Shown here: positions 44,067 to 53,038 of the stretch, in pieces
Layout of the letters: each line of letters opens with the position of its first letter
How positions within the stretch are numbered: position 1 is the stretch's first letter
Source: Acinetobacter sp. UBA3106
GTDB taxonomy: Bacteria; Pseudomonadota; Gammaproteobacteria; Pseudomonadales; Moraxellaceae
DNA: 64,000 bases
Direction of reading: 5' to 3'
Assembly: GCA_002365595.1 (NCBI GenBank)
Contig: DFAM01000010.1
Location: 1-64,000, forward strand
The notes under the pieces: model-generated
Told to the model about the DNA's origin: nothing
The model's input: the letters and a program-made list of their open reading frames with translations, nothing else
Database searches by the model: none
Program-made: the position numbers and the translations under genes

Positions 44067-44093
44067 AAGGGCGGAACTAGACCGCCCTTTTTT
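44067..44093 (+). terminator. Terminator in the ligA leader, after smc-zipA
   Basis: AAGGGCGG pairs with CCGCCCTT around AACTAGA, followed by a T-run. It ends 12 bases before the ligA ATG. It ends the smc-zipA transcript, but it also lies inside the leader of the TATAAT promoter just upstream. Confidence 0.85.
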
Positions 44094-44104
44094 ATGGTGT
44101 AGAT

Positions 44105-46144
44105 ATGACCGAAAGTTCAACTGTCGTGGCGCAAATGCGTCAATTGATTCAAATTTTAGCCAAGCATAACCATGCTTATTATGTGATGGATCAACCCAGC
44201 ATTGAAGACAGTGAATATGATCAACTCTTTCACCAGCTCAAGGCGTTAGAACAGCAATATCCTGAATATGTGCAGGCCGATACGCCAACCAATAGAGTCG
44301 GCGGCAAAGCACTGTCAAAATTTGCCAGCGTGACCCATGCCGTGCCAATGTTGTCATTGGGCAATGTATTTAACCAGGAAGAGCTGTTTGCTTTTGCCCG
44401 TCGTATAGAAGAACGTTTACCGAACCAGAAGATTCAATACGATGTGGAATTGAAGTTCGATGGCCTGGCCATTTCTTTATGGTATGAACATGGCGTGCTG
44501 GTTCGTGGTGTTACGCGTGGTGATGGCGAAACCGGTGAAGATATTACCCATAATGTCAAAACCATTCGTAACTTGCCGAAAGTTTTAAGCTCTGCACATG
44601 CTCAGGTGCCGGCCTTGCTTGAAGTGCGCGGTGAAGTGCTGATTCCTAAAGCCGGTTTTGAAAAACTGAATGCCGAAAATGAGGCCAAAGGTGAAAAGAC
44701 CTTTGCCAATCCGCGAAATGCAGCGGCAGGCAGTCTGCGTCAGTTGGATCCGAACATTGCTGCATCACGTCCTTTGGCCTTTTATGCCTATGGTATTGCG
44801 CAGTGTGAACCGCATCATGGTCAGACTACCATGTATGCCAGTCTGGAATGGTTAACCCAGTTTGGCTTTACCATAGGTGAAAGTCATTTTATTTGTGACA
44901 GTATTCAGGATGTGCAAAAGGCCTATGAACAAATTAATCAGCAACGTGCAGATTTAAGCGTTGAAATTGATGGGCTGGTCATCAAGGTAGATGATTTAAA
45001 ACAGCAAAGACAGCTCGGATTTTTAAGTCGTGAACCGCGTTGGGCAACAGCCTACAAATTCCCGGCAGTGGCTGCATTAACCACGGTGGAAAATATTGAC
45101 TGGCAAGTGGGCCGTACCGGAACTTTAACCCCGGTTGCGCGCTTAAATCCGGTAGCTGTGGGTGGGGTAACGGTATCCAACGTTACCCTGCATAATATTG
45201 GAGAAATCCACCGCCTGGATGTACGTATTGGCGATACGGTCAGCGTGTACCGTAGTGGGGACGTGATTCCGAAAGTGGAAAAAGTCTGGCCAGAATTCCG
45301 TCCAGATGATGCGGTAGAAGTTCATCTTCCTGGGAAATGTCCAGTCTGTGATTCGCCAGTAGTGATGCCGGAAGGTGAAGCGTTGGCACGCTGTTCAGGT
45401 GAGCTGTATTGCGCTGCCCAGCGAATCGAAACCATCCGTCACTTTGTTTCGCGTAAGGCCATGGATATTGAAGGTCTAGGCGACCGTTGGGTGGAGTCAT
45501 TGTTGCACCTCGACTTGCTGAAAAATGTGGCAGATATTTACTGTTTGCATGAGCATCGTGAGCAGCTCTTAACCATTGATAAAATGGGTGAAAAGTCGGT
45601 TCAAAACCTGTTTGATGCGATTGAAAACAGCAAGAAAACCACCTTGGCATCCTTCATTTATGCCTTGGGGATTCGTGGGGTCGGTGAAACCACGGCACGT
45701 ATGCTGGCTAACACTTTCCAGACTTTTGAAGCACTGCAAAATGCCGATATTGATGCGTTGAAAAAAACGCCGGATGTCGGAGATATTACCGCTGAATGGA
45801 TTATCGATTTCTTTCAGGCACCGCATAACCTGGAAGTGGTCAACCGTTTGCTTGAAGCCGGCATTCACTGGGATGCTCCAGTCGCACCGACACGTCAGCC
45901 ACTGAATGGCGAAAGCTGGGTAGTGACAGGGACTTTAAGTTCTATGGGGCGTGATGAAGCCACTCAAATGCTGCAAGCGCTGGGTGCACGTGTCAGTGGT
46001 AGCGTGTCGAGTAAAACCAAATGTGTAGTTGCTGGTGAAAAAGCCGGTTCTAAACTGGATAAGGCAGAAAAACTCGGTGTTCCTGTATTAAATGAAGAAC
46101 AGTTTATTGCCTTAATGAAAGAGCATGGTCAACTTCCTGCTTAA
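44105..46144 (+). CDS. ligA: NAD-dependent DNA ligase LigA
   Basis: Essential ligase that seals nicks in replication and repair using NAD. The 679 residues show all domains in order: Ia with YYVMDQPSIEDSEYD, the adenylation domain with nucleophile Lys117 (ELKFDGLAISL), the OB fold, a Cys4 zinc finger (CPVC, then C and C about 20 residues later), helix-hairpin-helix repeats, and a C-terminal BRCT domain (WVVTGTLSSMGRDEA). Only 12 bases separate the ATG from the upstream terminator. Confidence 0.98.
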   Translation: MTESSTVVAQMRQLIQILAKHNHAYYVMDQPSIEDSEYDQLFHQLKALEQQYPEYVQADTPTNRVGGKALSKFASVTHAVPMLSLGNVFNQEELFAFARRIEERLPNQKIQYDVELKFDGLAISLWYEHGVLVRGVTRGDGETGEDITHNVKTIRNLPKVLSSAHAQVPALLEVRGEVLIPKAGFEKLNAENEAKGEKTFANPRNAAAGSLRQLDPNIAASRPLAFYAYGIAQCEPHHGQTTMYASLEWLTQFGFTIGESHFICDSIQDVQKAYEQINQQRADLSVEIDGLVIKVDDLKQQRQLGFLSREPRWATAYKFPAVAALTTVENIDWQVGRTGTLTPVARLNPVAVGGVTVSNVTLHNIGEIHRLDVRIGDTVSVYRSGDVIPKVEKVWPEFRPDDAVEVHLPGKCPVCDSPVVMPEGEALARCSGELYCAAQRIETIRHFVSRKAMDIEGLGDRWVESLLHLDLLKNVADIYCLHEHREQLLTIDKMGEKSVQNLFDAIENSKKTTLASFIYALGIRGVGETTARMLANTFQTFEALQNADIDALKKTPDVGDITAEWIIDFFQAPHNLEVVNRLLEAGIHWDAPVAPTRQPLNGESWVVTGTLSSMGRDEATQMLQALGARVSGSVSSKTKCVVAGEKAGSKLDKAEKLGVPVLNEEQFIALMKEHGQLPA

Positions 46145-46162
46145 TCGATCTTAAGCATGAAT

Positions 46163-46193
46163 AAAAAAAGACATCCTCGGATGTCTTTTTTTA
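46163..46193 (+). terminator. ligA terminator
   Basis: AAAAAAAGACATCC pairs with GGATGTCTTTTTTT around a short loop just after ligA. Confidence 0.9.
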
Positions 46194-46314
46194 TGTCTTG
46201 ATTGGGTTGGGATCGTCATGATGAACTGAATTCACGTACAATATCGATTTATTGACAGGTATTGAGCCTGTCTTATCAGATGATTCTGTTCTCCCGTTGA
46301 TGATTGGCATACAC

Positions 46315-47289
46315 ATGGCGCAAGCAAAGAAAACTTTTCCGCAACAAAAATCGCAATTACATGCACGAAATTTGCATCGCAGTCGTTACGATTTTCCTCA
46401 GTTAATGCAGACTTGTCCGGAACTTGCACCTTTTGTTAGCCTAAATAAATATAACGATCTTTCAGTCGATTTTTCTGATCCACAGGCTGTGAAAATGCTC
46501 AATAAAGCATTGCTGAAACATTTTTATGGCATTCAATATTGGGATATTCCTCAAGATTTTCTTTGTCCGCCTATTCCGGGTAGAGCTGACTATATCCACT
46601 ATTTGGCTGACTTGTTGAGTGCTAATCATAAAGGTCAGATTCCAACAGGGCATGCCGTTCAAGTGTTGGATATTGGGGTGGGAGCAAACTGTATTTATCC
46701 GATCATTGGTCATCGTAGCTATGGTTGGAAATTTGTCGGCTCAGACATTCATTCTGCATCCGTTAAAAGTGCTCAATTCATTGTGGAGGCAAATCCAAAT
46801 TTGCGTAAAGGGATTCAGATTCGATTGCAGAAGAACTCAAGCAATATTTTCAAAGGTGTGATTAAACCCACAGATCGTTTTGATTTGACGATGTGTAACC
46901 CGCCATTTCATTCCTCGCAAGATGAAGCAAATGCCACAGCAACTCAAAAATTAAGAAAACTTGGCAAGCCGGTTGATCGGACGAAGGTGGTGTTAAACTT
47001 TGGTGGTCAAAAAAATGAACTCTGGTGTGACGGTGGTGAAGAACGCTTTGTCTGCCAAATGGTACAAGAGAGCATACAGTTTGCTGAGCAATGTCTTTGG
47101 TTTAGCACACTCGTTTCCAAGAAAGCCACATTGCCTGTGTTGTTAAATGCCTTGCGGAAGAGCGGAGCAGTGGATGTGAAAACCATTAAAATGACGCAGG
47201 GGCAAAAAGAAAGTCGTTTTGTCGCTTGGACTTTTTTAGATTCAAAGCAACAGCAAGCATGGAAAAATACGTATTGGAAGTCAGCTTAA
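46315..47289 (+). CDS. rlmF: 23S rRNA (adenine(1618)-N(6))-methyltransferase RlmF
   Basis: Methylates A1618 of 23S rRNA with S-adenosylmethionine. The best start is the ATG at 46315 (MAQAKKTFPQQK, 324 residues); ATG 46300 is possible, and neither has a strong ribosome-binding site. Motifs are HARNLHRSRYDFPQL, the SAM-binding VLDIGVGANCIYPIIG, GSDIHSASV, and the N6-adenine catalytic motif MCNPPFHSS. The end, QKESRFVAWTF, matches the family. No neighbour is related. Confidence 0.93.
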   Translation: MAQAKKTFPQQKSQLHARNLHRSRYDFPQLMQTCPELAPFVSLNKYNDLSVDFSDPQAVKMLNKALLKHFYGIQYWDIPQDFLCPPIPGRADYIHYLADLLSANHKGQIPTGHAVQVLDIGVGANCIYPIIGHRSYGWKFVGSDIHSASVKSAQFIVEANPNLRKGIQIRLQKNSSNIFKGVIKPTDRFDLTMCNPPFHSSQDEANATATQKLRKLGKPVDRTKVVLNFGGQKNELWCDGGEERFVCQMVQESIQFAEQCLWFSTLVSKKATLPVLLNALRKSGAVDVKTIKMTQGQKESRFVAWTFLDSKQQQAWKNTYWKSA

Positions 47290-47692
47290 GCTGATTTCTG
47301 CTGATGATGCATAAGCTTGTCGGTGCATGACGAAGTTTTGGCTTGTTTATACCAATGAACAAGCTCAATTTTGCTTATAGATAATAACCTGATGCCGATG
47401 CACTCAGCGTTTCTGATTTGATACGCATATATTTCAATGAATATATGCCACAATGATTTTGAATCTAGTTACAAAAAACCAATACATTATAAAAGTACTT
47501 TGATCTTGTTCATCTAAGCTGAGTACTGAGTGCAAGACATTGTTTTATAAATGGGAATTTATTTAACTAAAACTGTAAATGTAAGTGTTTCTCATTTTAA
47601 TTATTTAAAAATCATAAACTTACATAATTTTTATTTTGCATTGATGGTCGGTTTTGTCCATAATGTTAGAAAAAGGGTATGGAGTATTTGAA
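47290..47692. other. 403-bp intergenic region between rlmF and bfr
   Basis: AT-rich and without any gene that I could support. It contains an 8-bp dyad, GCATATAT and ATATATGC (47425-47432, 47441-47448), with no T-run. The stretch GTAAGTGTTTCTCATT near 47580-47600 resembles part of a Fur box, as might be expected before an iron-storage gene, but is too imperfect to call. Confidence 0.55.
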
Positions 47693-48157
47693 ATGCGTGG
47701 CAATCCAGAAGTCGTAGACTATCTAAATATGTTGATCGGTGGCGAACTGGCAGCTCGTGATCAATACCTGATTCATTCTCGTATGTATGAAGATTGGGGT
47801 TTAAACAAGATTTTTGAACGGATCGACCATGAAATGCAGGAAGAAGCCTCTCATGCCGATGCGCTTATTCGCCGTGTACTGTTTTTGGAAGGCACACCGA
47901 ATATGAACCGTGATGACATCGAAACAGGTAAAGATGTGGTGAGCTGTTTAAAAGCGGATTTAAAACTTGAATATCATGTACGTGAAAAATTGGCGCAAGG
48001 CGTGAAACTGTGCGAAGAAAAAGGTGATTACGTAAGCCGTGATATGCTTCGTCAGCAAATGTCAGATACTGAAGAAGATCATACTTACTGGTTGGAAAAA
48101 CAGATTCGTCTGATTGAATTGATTGGTTTGCAAAACTATATTCAATCGCAAATGTAA
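47693..48157 (+). CDS. bfr: Bacterioferritin without the haem-binding methionine
   Basis: Iron-storage protein of 154 residues. The ATG at 47693 follows GGAGTA and gives MRGNPEVVDYLNMLIGGELA. Ferroxidase ligands line up with E. coli Bfr: Glu18, Glu51 and His54. The haem ligand Met52 is Ala52 here; the nearest Met is Met48. The protein may therefore be a haem-free subunit, as in the two-subunit bacterioferritins of some pseudomonads. A second bfr gene would be expected elsewhere in the genome. It stands alone with a terminator after it. Confidence 0.93.
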   Translation: MRGNPEVVDYLNMLIGGELAARDQYLIHSRMYEDWGLNKIFERIDHEMQEEASHADALIRRVLFLEGTPNMNRDDIETGKDVVSCLKADLKLEYHVREKLAQGVKLCEEKGDYVSRDMLRQQMSDTEEDHTYWLEKQIRLIELIGLQNYIQSQM

Positions 48158-48175
48158 GTTGAAATATTAAATGAT

Positions 48176-48202
48176 AAAGCCTGACGTGAGTTGGGCTTTT
48201 TT
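48176..48202 (+). terminator. bfr terminator
   Basis: AAAGCC and GGCTTT enclose a 13-base loop, followed by a T-rich run. The stem is short but well placed after bfr. Confidence 0.7.
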
Positions 48203-48238
48203 ATTTTTTTAAATTTGATTGATATGGGTAATGACAGG

Positions 48239-48808
48239 CTATTGAGAAAATTTACGGATATCCGCCAAGACCTGAGCAGCATGAGTTTGCGTATTGACAC
48301 TGCTGTAGTGGTAAACAATGGTGCCTTGAGGATCAATTAAAAAGCTTTCCCGTTTGGCAATTTGGGTAATACCGAGATTACGCACAATTCCTAATTGATT
48401 CGATAACTGCTGTTTATAGTCCGCTAAAAGTGGAAATGGTAAGCCTAATTTTTCTGAAAATTTTTGATGGGATTTCACATCATCCAGACTCACACCCAAA
48501 ACCACGGCATTAGATTTTAAAAATTGTGGGTAAAGTACTTTAAATTGATTGGCTTCCTGAGTACAGCCGGGTGAATTATCTTTAGGATAAAAATATAACA
48601 CTACCCATTGGCCTTTGTACTGGCTCAAGGAATGCCATTTGCTGTTTTGATCCTGTAATTTAAATGCCGGTGCAGATTTTCCAACCCATTGTTTTTGAGA
48701 AGTTTCAGACTTTGAAAAAATGGAATTTTCCGCAAATGCAAATTGAGTAAGACTTAAGCTTACACTTATACAGAGCAAAGTGATTTTGCATATTTTAGAA
48801 GCATTCAT
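48239..48808 (-). CDS. Periplasmic Bcp-like peroxiredoxin
   Basis: Thiol peroxidase of the AhpC/TSA class, 189 residues from the ATG at 48808 (MNASKICKI); a start four codons earlier is possible. Residues 1 to about 26 are a signal peptide (VSLSLTQFAFAEN), which is unusual for Bcp and puts the enzyme in the periplasm. The peroxidatic cysteine is in DNSPGCTQEANQF; GKSAPAFKLQDQNSKW and VVLYFYPKD are also conserved. I see no second nearby resolving Cys, so a 1-Cys mechanism is likely. It diverges from the bio locus. Confidence 0.87.
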   Translation of the reverse strand: MNASKICKITLLCISVSLSLTQFAFAENSIFSKSETSQKQWVGKSAPAFKLQDQNSKWHSLSQYKGQWVVLYFYPKDNSPGCTQEANQFKVLYPQFLKSNAVVLGVSLDDVKSHQKFSEKLGLPFPLLADYKQQLSNQLGIVRNLGITQIAKRESFLIDPQGTIVYHYSSVNTQTHAAQVLADIRKFSQ

Positions 48809-48961
48809 AATATTCTGCATATTCTTTTTGTTAGGATCTTTCCAAATACTAACAAAATAATATTCATCAAACGTAGATTATTTTTGATGGATTTTTGCAG
48901 TTTAAAATCAATAAAATTTTATATACTGCAATCGGTCACAGCATAAACTTAAGGATTAACA

Positions 48962-49693
48962 TTGCAGCAACGTATTTTACTCATCACCGGCTGGGGTGGC
49001 GGAACTAAACTACTGGATCCTTTAAAACAGGCTTTGGCAGCACAAGGACATGAAGTTGAACTTTGCAATATCTTTAATGCTTTAGATGAACAGGTCCTAC
49101 AGCAGAAAGTACAATGGGCCCGTCATTTCGATGTGATTGCCGGCTGGTCTTTGGGTGGACAGTTGGCTACGGTACTAGTCGATCAGATTCAAAAGCAATA
49201 TGGACTGGAAAAAGTCTTGATTACTTTAGGTTCCAATCCTTGTTTTGTAGCAAACAATACATGGCCTGCGGCAATGTCGCAGCCGACTTTTCAGCAGTTT
49301 AAACAGTCTTTTGAGCAGGATGCGATTGCAACCCTGAAAAAGTTTGGCTATATGGTGTGTCAAGGTACGGAAACGACCAAAGCCGACTTTATCACCTTGC
49401 AAAGTTTGATTCAGGCACAGAATTTAGAAACTCTTCGTGAGGGATTAAATTGCCTTGCTCATTTAAACAATGTTGATATCTTGAAAAACTATCCGGGCCA
49501 TCAGTATCATGTGTTTGCAAAACAGGATTTTTTAGTTAGTTACAAAGTTCAAAGAAATTTTCAAAAATTCAATGCAAAGTTTTTAACAACAGGACTGATT
49601 AGCGGGTCACATGGCTTTCCTTTATTTGAAGCTGAGCTAATAACTGGCAAAATCTGCCAATTTTTAAAGAAAATAGAACAAAGAAACGGATAA
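48962..49693 (+). CDS. BioH-like alpha/beta hydrolase at the head of the biotin locus
   Basis: A 243-residue hydrolase with a TTG start; AAGG is seven bases before it. The nucleophile serine is in AGWSLGGQLA and the histidine in GSHGFPLFE. GWGGGTKL near the N-terminus corresponds to the BioH oxyanion loop. It lies 85 bases before bioA and in the same direction as bioA-bioF-bioC-bioD. The role expected from context is cleavage of pimeloyl-ACP methyl ester, ending the BioC-dependent pathway. Sequence similarity to BioH alone is not strong enough to give the symbol. Confidence 0.78.
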   Translation: MQQRILLITGWGGGTKLLDPLKQALAAQGHEVELCNIFNALDEQVLQQKVQWARHFDVIAGWSLGGQLATVLVDQIQKQYGLEKVLITLGSNPCFVANNTWPAAMSQPTFQQFKQSFEQDAIATLKKFGYMVCQGTETTKADFITLQSLIQAQNLETLREGLNCLAHLNNVDILKNYPGHQYHVFAKQDFLVSYKVQRNFQKFNAKFLTTGLISGSHGFPLFEAELITGKICQFLKKIEQRNG

Positions 49694-49778
49694 CTGGCTT
49701 ATATCGCAATTTATTTTTATTTCATGCAGGTTTAAGATCATGAAAAATTGATTATCAAGCATCTACAGGGAGTAATGG

Positions 49779-51074
49779 ATGGCCGAATTAACTGATCTGG
49801 AATTTGATCTGGCACATATCTGGCATCCTTACACGTCCATGACTCAGCCCTTGCCGACCTTTAAAGTGAAACAGGCGCATGGCGCCATTATTGAGCTGGA
49901 AGATGGACGGCAACTGATTGATGGCATGTCGTCCTGGTGGTGTGCCATTCATGGCTATAACCATCCTGAGCTGAATCAAGCCGTGACGGATCAATTAGAA
50001 AAAATGTCGCATATCATGTTTGGTGGATTTACCCATGATCCTGCGATTGAACTGGGAAAATTATTATTAAAAATCACCCCGCCCAGTCTGGACAAAATTT
50101 TCTATGCTGATTCTGGGTCGGTTGCGGTAGAAGTAGCGTTAAAAATGGCAGTGCAATTTTGGACTGCACAGGGAAAAACTCAGAAAACCAATTTCGTCAC
50201 TCCACGTTCCGGCTACCATGGTGATACCTGGAATGCCATGTCAGTCTGCGATCCCGTCACTGGCATGCATCAGATTTTTGGTTCCAGTTTACCGAATCGT
50301 TTCTTTGTGGCAGCCCCGCAAGTGGGCTTTGATGAGGAATGGAATCAAGCCGATATTGCGGAACTGGAACAGGTGCTAAAACAGCACCATGCCAGCATTG
50401 CCGCTTTAATTCTGGAGCCGATTGTGCAAGGTGCAGGCGGGATGCGCTTTTATCATCCTGAGTATTTACGTCAGGCCAAATTACTCTGTGAACAATATGA
50501 TGTGCTGCTGATTTTTGATGAAATTGCCACCGGTTTTGGCCGTACTGGCAAACTGTTTGCTTGGGAACATGCCGGCGTTGAGCCGGATATCATGTGTATC
50601 GGTAAGGGTTTGACTGGCGGCTATATGACGCTTTCAGCCACCCTCACCAGCAAGCATGTAGCGGAAACCATTAGCTGCGGCGAGGCAGAGGTGTTTATGC
50701 ATGGGCCGACCTTTATGGCCAACCCACTGGCCTGTGCAGTGGCGTTGAAAAGCACCGAAGTATTATTGGCGCAAGATTGGCAAGCCAATATCCAGCGCAT
50801 CGAACAACAGTTACAGCAACATTTACAACCGCTCTTAAAACTGGATTATGTGCAGGATGTACGAGTGTTGGGGGCAATCGGTGTGGTAGAGCTGACATTC
50901 AATGTGAATATGAAAACCCTGCAACAACAGTTTGTAGAGCGAGGCATCTGGATACGTCCATTCGGTAAACTGGTCTATGTGATGCCGCCTTATGTAGTTA
51001 GCGAACAGCAGCTGAATACCTTGTTGCAACAACTGGTTGAAGTAGTTGAGCAGATGCAAGAGGTACTCGCATGA
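49779..51074 (+). CDS. bioA: Adenosylmethionine-8-amino-7-oxononanoate aminotransferase
   Basis: PLP-dependent transaminase that converts KAPA to DAPA using S-adenosylmethionine as amino donor. The 431 residues contain LAHIWHPYTSMTQPLPTF at the N-terminus, the DGMSSWWCAIHGYNHPEL segment, GYHGDTWNAMSVCDP, the FDEIATGFGRTGKLFAWEH block and the PLP-binding Lys in CIGKGLTGGY. The N-terminal tyrosine that favours SAM is present (HPYTS). The stop overlaps bioF by four bases. Confidence 0.97.
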   Translation: MAELTDLEFDLAHIWHPYTSMTQPLPTFKVKQAHGAIIELEDGRQLIDGMSSWWCAIHGYNHPELNQAVTDQLEKMSHIMFGGFTHDPAIELGKLLLKITPPSLDKIFYADSGSVAVEVALKMAVQFWTAQGKTQKTNFVTPRSGYHGDTWNAMSVCDPVTGMHQIFGSSLPNRFFVAAPQVGFDEEWNQADIAELEQVLKQHHASIAALILEPIVQGAGGMRFYHPEYLRQAKLLCEQYDVLLIFDEIATGFGRTGKLFAWEHAGVEPDIMCIGKGLTGGYMTLSATLTSKHVAETISCGEAEVFMHGPTFMANPLACAVALKSTEVLLAQDWQANIQRIEQQLQQHLQPLLKLDYVQDVRVLGAIGVVELTFNVNMKTLQQQFVERGIWIRPFGKLVYVMPPYVVSEQQLNTLLQQLVEVVEQMQEVLA

Positions 51075-52258
51075 ACCTGTTAAATGATGATGCACTAAAT
51101 GACTCTCTGCTCAATGACTATGCACTCAAGCTCGATCACTTAAAACAGCAGGGCAATTTGCGCCAGTTTAGCTGCAATGTTCAGCAAGGCCGAATGATTG
51201 AAATTCAGGGTCATTCGATGCTGAATCTGGCATCCAACGATTATTTGGGTCTGGCAGCTGACTTGAGTTTGCGTGAACAGTTTTTTGACGAAACCCCGAA
51301 TCAACTGCGCAGAATGAGTTCATCTTCTTCAAGACTGCTAACTGGAAACTTGCCTGAATACGAGTTATTAGAAGCCAGTTTAAGTCAGGCTTTTCATGGA
51401 CGTGCGGCGCTGCTGTTTAACAGTGGCTATCACATGAATATCGGGATTCTACCGGCCTTAAGTGACAGTAAAACTTTAATTTTGGCAGATAAACTGGTGC
51501 ATGCCAGCATGATTGATGGTATCCGTTTATCGGCTGCAAAATATATACGCTACCGGCACAATGACCTGAATCATCTGCAACAGCTTTTGCAGCAATACCA
51601 TGCCGATGAGGCTTTTGATCGTATTATTGTGGTCACTGAATCCATTTTTAGCATGGATGGTGACGAAACCGATCTGGCTGAACTGGTTCGTATCAAACAG
51701 CAGTTTGCTAAAGTCATGCTCTATGTCGATGAAGCGCATGCCATTGGTGTGCGCGGCGAGCAAGGCTTGGGCTGTGCAGAACAGTATGAGGTGATTGATG
51801 AGATTGATCTGCTGGTCGGAACTTTTGGTAAGGCTCTGGCATCTGTTGGAGGCTATCTGATTTGCCATCCGATCATCCGTGAATATCTGATCAATGCCAT
51901 GCGTCCACTGATTTTCAGTACCGCGCAGCCACCCATTTGTATGGCGTGGACCGATTTTATTTTCCAGAAAGTTTTAGGCTTAAAACCACAACGTCAACAT
52001 TTGCAACAGATCAGTCAAAATCTGCAACAGTCGGTACAAGCCAAAGGCTTTGACTGTCCTTCGACTTCCCATATTGTGCCGGTAATTATTGGCGAGTCAC
52101 AAAAGACGGTGAAAAAAGCCCGGCAGCTACAACAGGCCGGTTTTTATATTATGCCGGTGCGTCCGCCTACAGTGCCGAAACACAGTTCAAGATTACGTAT
52201 CTCACTGACTTCTCAAGTCAATCAGGCTGACCTTGATCAGCTTGTGCGGTTACTGTGA
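51071..52258 (+). CDS. bioF: 8-amino-7-oxononanoate synthase
   Basis: PLP enzyme that condenses pimeloyl-ACP with alanine to make KAPA. It has 395 residues with the alpha-oxoamine synthase motifs NLASNDYLGLA, SSSSRLLTGNLPEYE, FNSGYHMNIG, VTESIFSMDGDETDL, LYVDEAHAIGV and the Schiff-base Lys in GTFGKALASVGG. It overlaps bioA by four bases (ATGA) and is followed nine bases later by bioC. Confidence 0.97.
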   Translation: MNLLNDDALNDSLLNDYALKLDHLKQQGNLRQFSCNVQQGRMIEIQGHSMLNLASNDYLGLAADLSLREQFFDETPNQLRRMSSSSSRLLTGNLPEYELLEASLSQAFHGRAALLFNSGYHMNIGILPALSDSKTLILADKLVHASMIDGIRLSAAKYIRYRHNDLNHLQQLLQQYHADEAFDRIIVVTESIFSMDGDETDLAELVRIKQQFAKVMLYVDEAHAIGVRGEQGLGCAEQYEVIDEIDLLVGTFGKALASVGGYLICHPIIREYLINAMRPLIFSTAQPPICMAWTDFIFQKVLGLKPQRQHLQQISQNLQQSVQAKGFDCPSTSHIVPVIIGESQKTVKKARQLQQAGFYIMPVRPPTVPKHSSRLRISLTSQVNQADLDQLVRLL

Positions 52259-52267
52259 GTCTAAACC

Positions 52268-53038
52268 GTGAATATTGATAAATCCCAGATTGCACGGCGT
52301 TTTGCACAGGCAGGACAAAGCTATGCCGAACATGCCGTAGTCCAAAAACAGATATGCCTGAATTTGATGCAATTGATGCAGCAGTTCTTGCTGCAAAACC
52401 GTTTGGATCGAGTTTTTGAAATCGGTTGTGGCTCAGGCAATTTAAGTCATTTGCTGATGCAAAACTTTGAAATAGATCATTTGTTTTTAAATGATCTATA
52501 TTCCGAAGTGCAACAGCATTTTCAGGCTAAAGAAAATTTAGAATGGCAAATTGGCGATGTGGAACAACTAGATTTTCCGCAATCCCTTAACCTGATCGCT
52601 TCCAGTTCGGCTTTGCAATGGATCTCTGATCTGGATGCAGTTTTTAAAAAAAGTGCGGCTGCGCTTATCGAAAATGACTATTTTTGTTTTTCCACTTTTG
52701 GTCAGCAGAATTTGCAAGAAATTAAGGCACTCACTGGCCAAGGCTTGAATTATCTTCCGATTGGAGTGATTCAGGACAAACTGATCAAACAGGGTTTTGA
52801 AATTCTGCATCTGTCCGAGAGCCTGGAAACGTTGAGTTTTTCTCATCCCAAAGCAGTGCTGCAACATTTAAAGGCCACTGGTGTAACGGCAACCGCATCG
52901 CAGCATCGCTGGACCAAGCAGTCTTTACAGCAGTTCTATCAGGATTATCAGCAATTTTCTGAGCTGGATCAATCTGGTCAGCGCCATTATTCGCTGAGCT
53001 ATCATCCCATTTATTGCATTGCACGGAGCACATCATGA
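52268..53038 (+). CDS. bioC: Malonyl-ACP O-methyltransferase
   Basis: SAM-dependent enzyme that methylates malonyl-ACP to start pimelate synthesis on the fatty-acid machinery. The protein has 256 residues. BioC features are IARRFAQAGQSYAEHAVVQKQ (split as IARRFAQAG and YAEHAVVQKQ), motif I VFEIGCGSGNLSHLL, SLNLIASSSALQW and the C-terminal LSYHPIYCIA. The GTG start at 52268 follows the bioF stop by nine bases. bioD overlaps the end by four bases. Confidence 0.94.
   Translation: MNIDKSQIARRFAQAGQSYAEHAVVQKQICLNLMQLMQQFLLQNRLDRVFEIGCGSGNLSHLLMQNFEIDHLFLNDLYSEVQQHFQAKENLEWQIGDVEQLDFPQSLNLIASSSALQWISDLDAVFKKSAAALIENDYFCFSTFGQQNLQEIKALTGQGLNYLPIGVIQDKLIKQGFEILHLSESLETLSFSHPKAVLQHLKATGVTATASQHRWTKQSLQQFYQDYQQFSELDQSGQRHYSLSYHPIYCIARSTS

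Noticed and set aside
47580..47600. Fur box before bfr
   Set aside because: Only part of the 19-bp consensus is visible, in very AT-rich sequence where partial matches are frequent.
49694..49778. BioR-type operator before bioA, given a GntR regulator elsewhere in the window
   Set aside because: No TTAT-N2-ATAA palindrome is present in the gap, and the GntR protein is of the FCD type beside smc, with no link to biotin.
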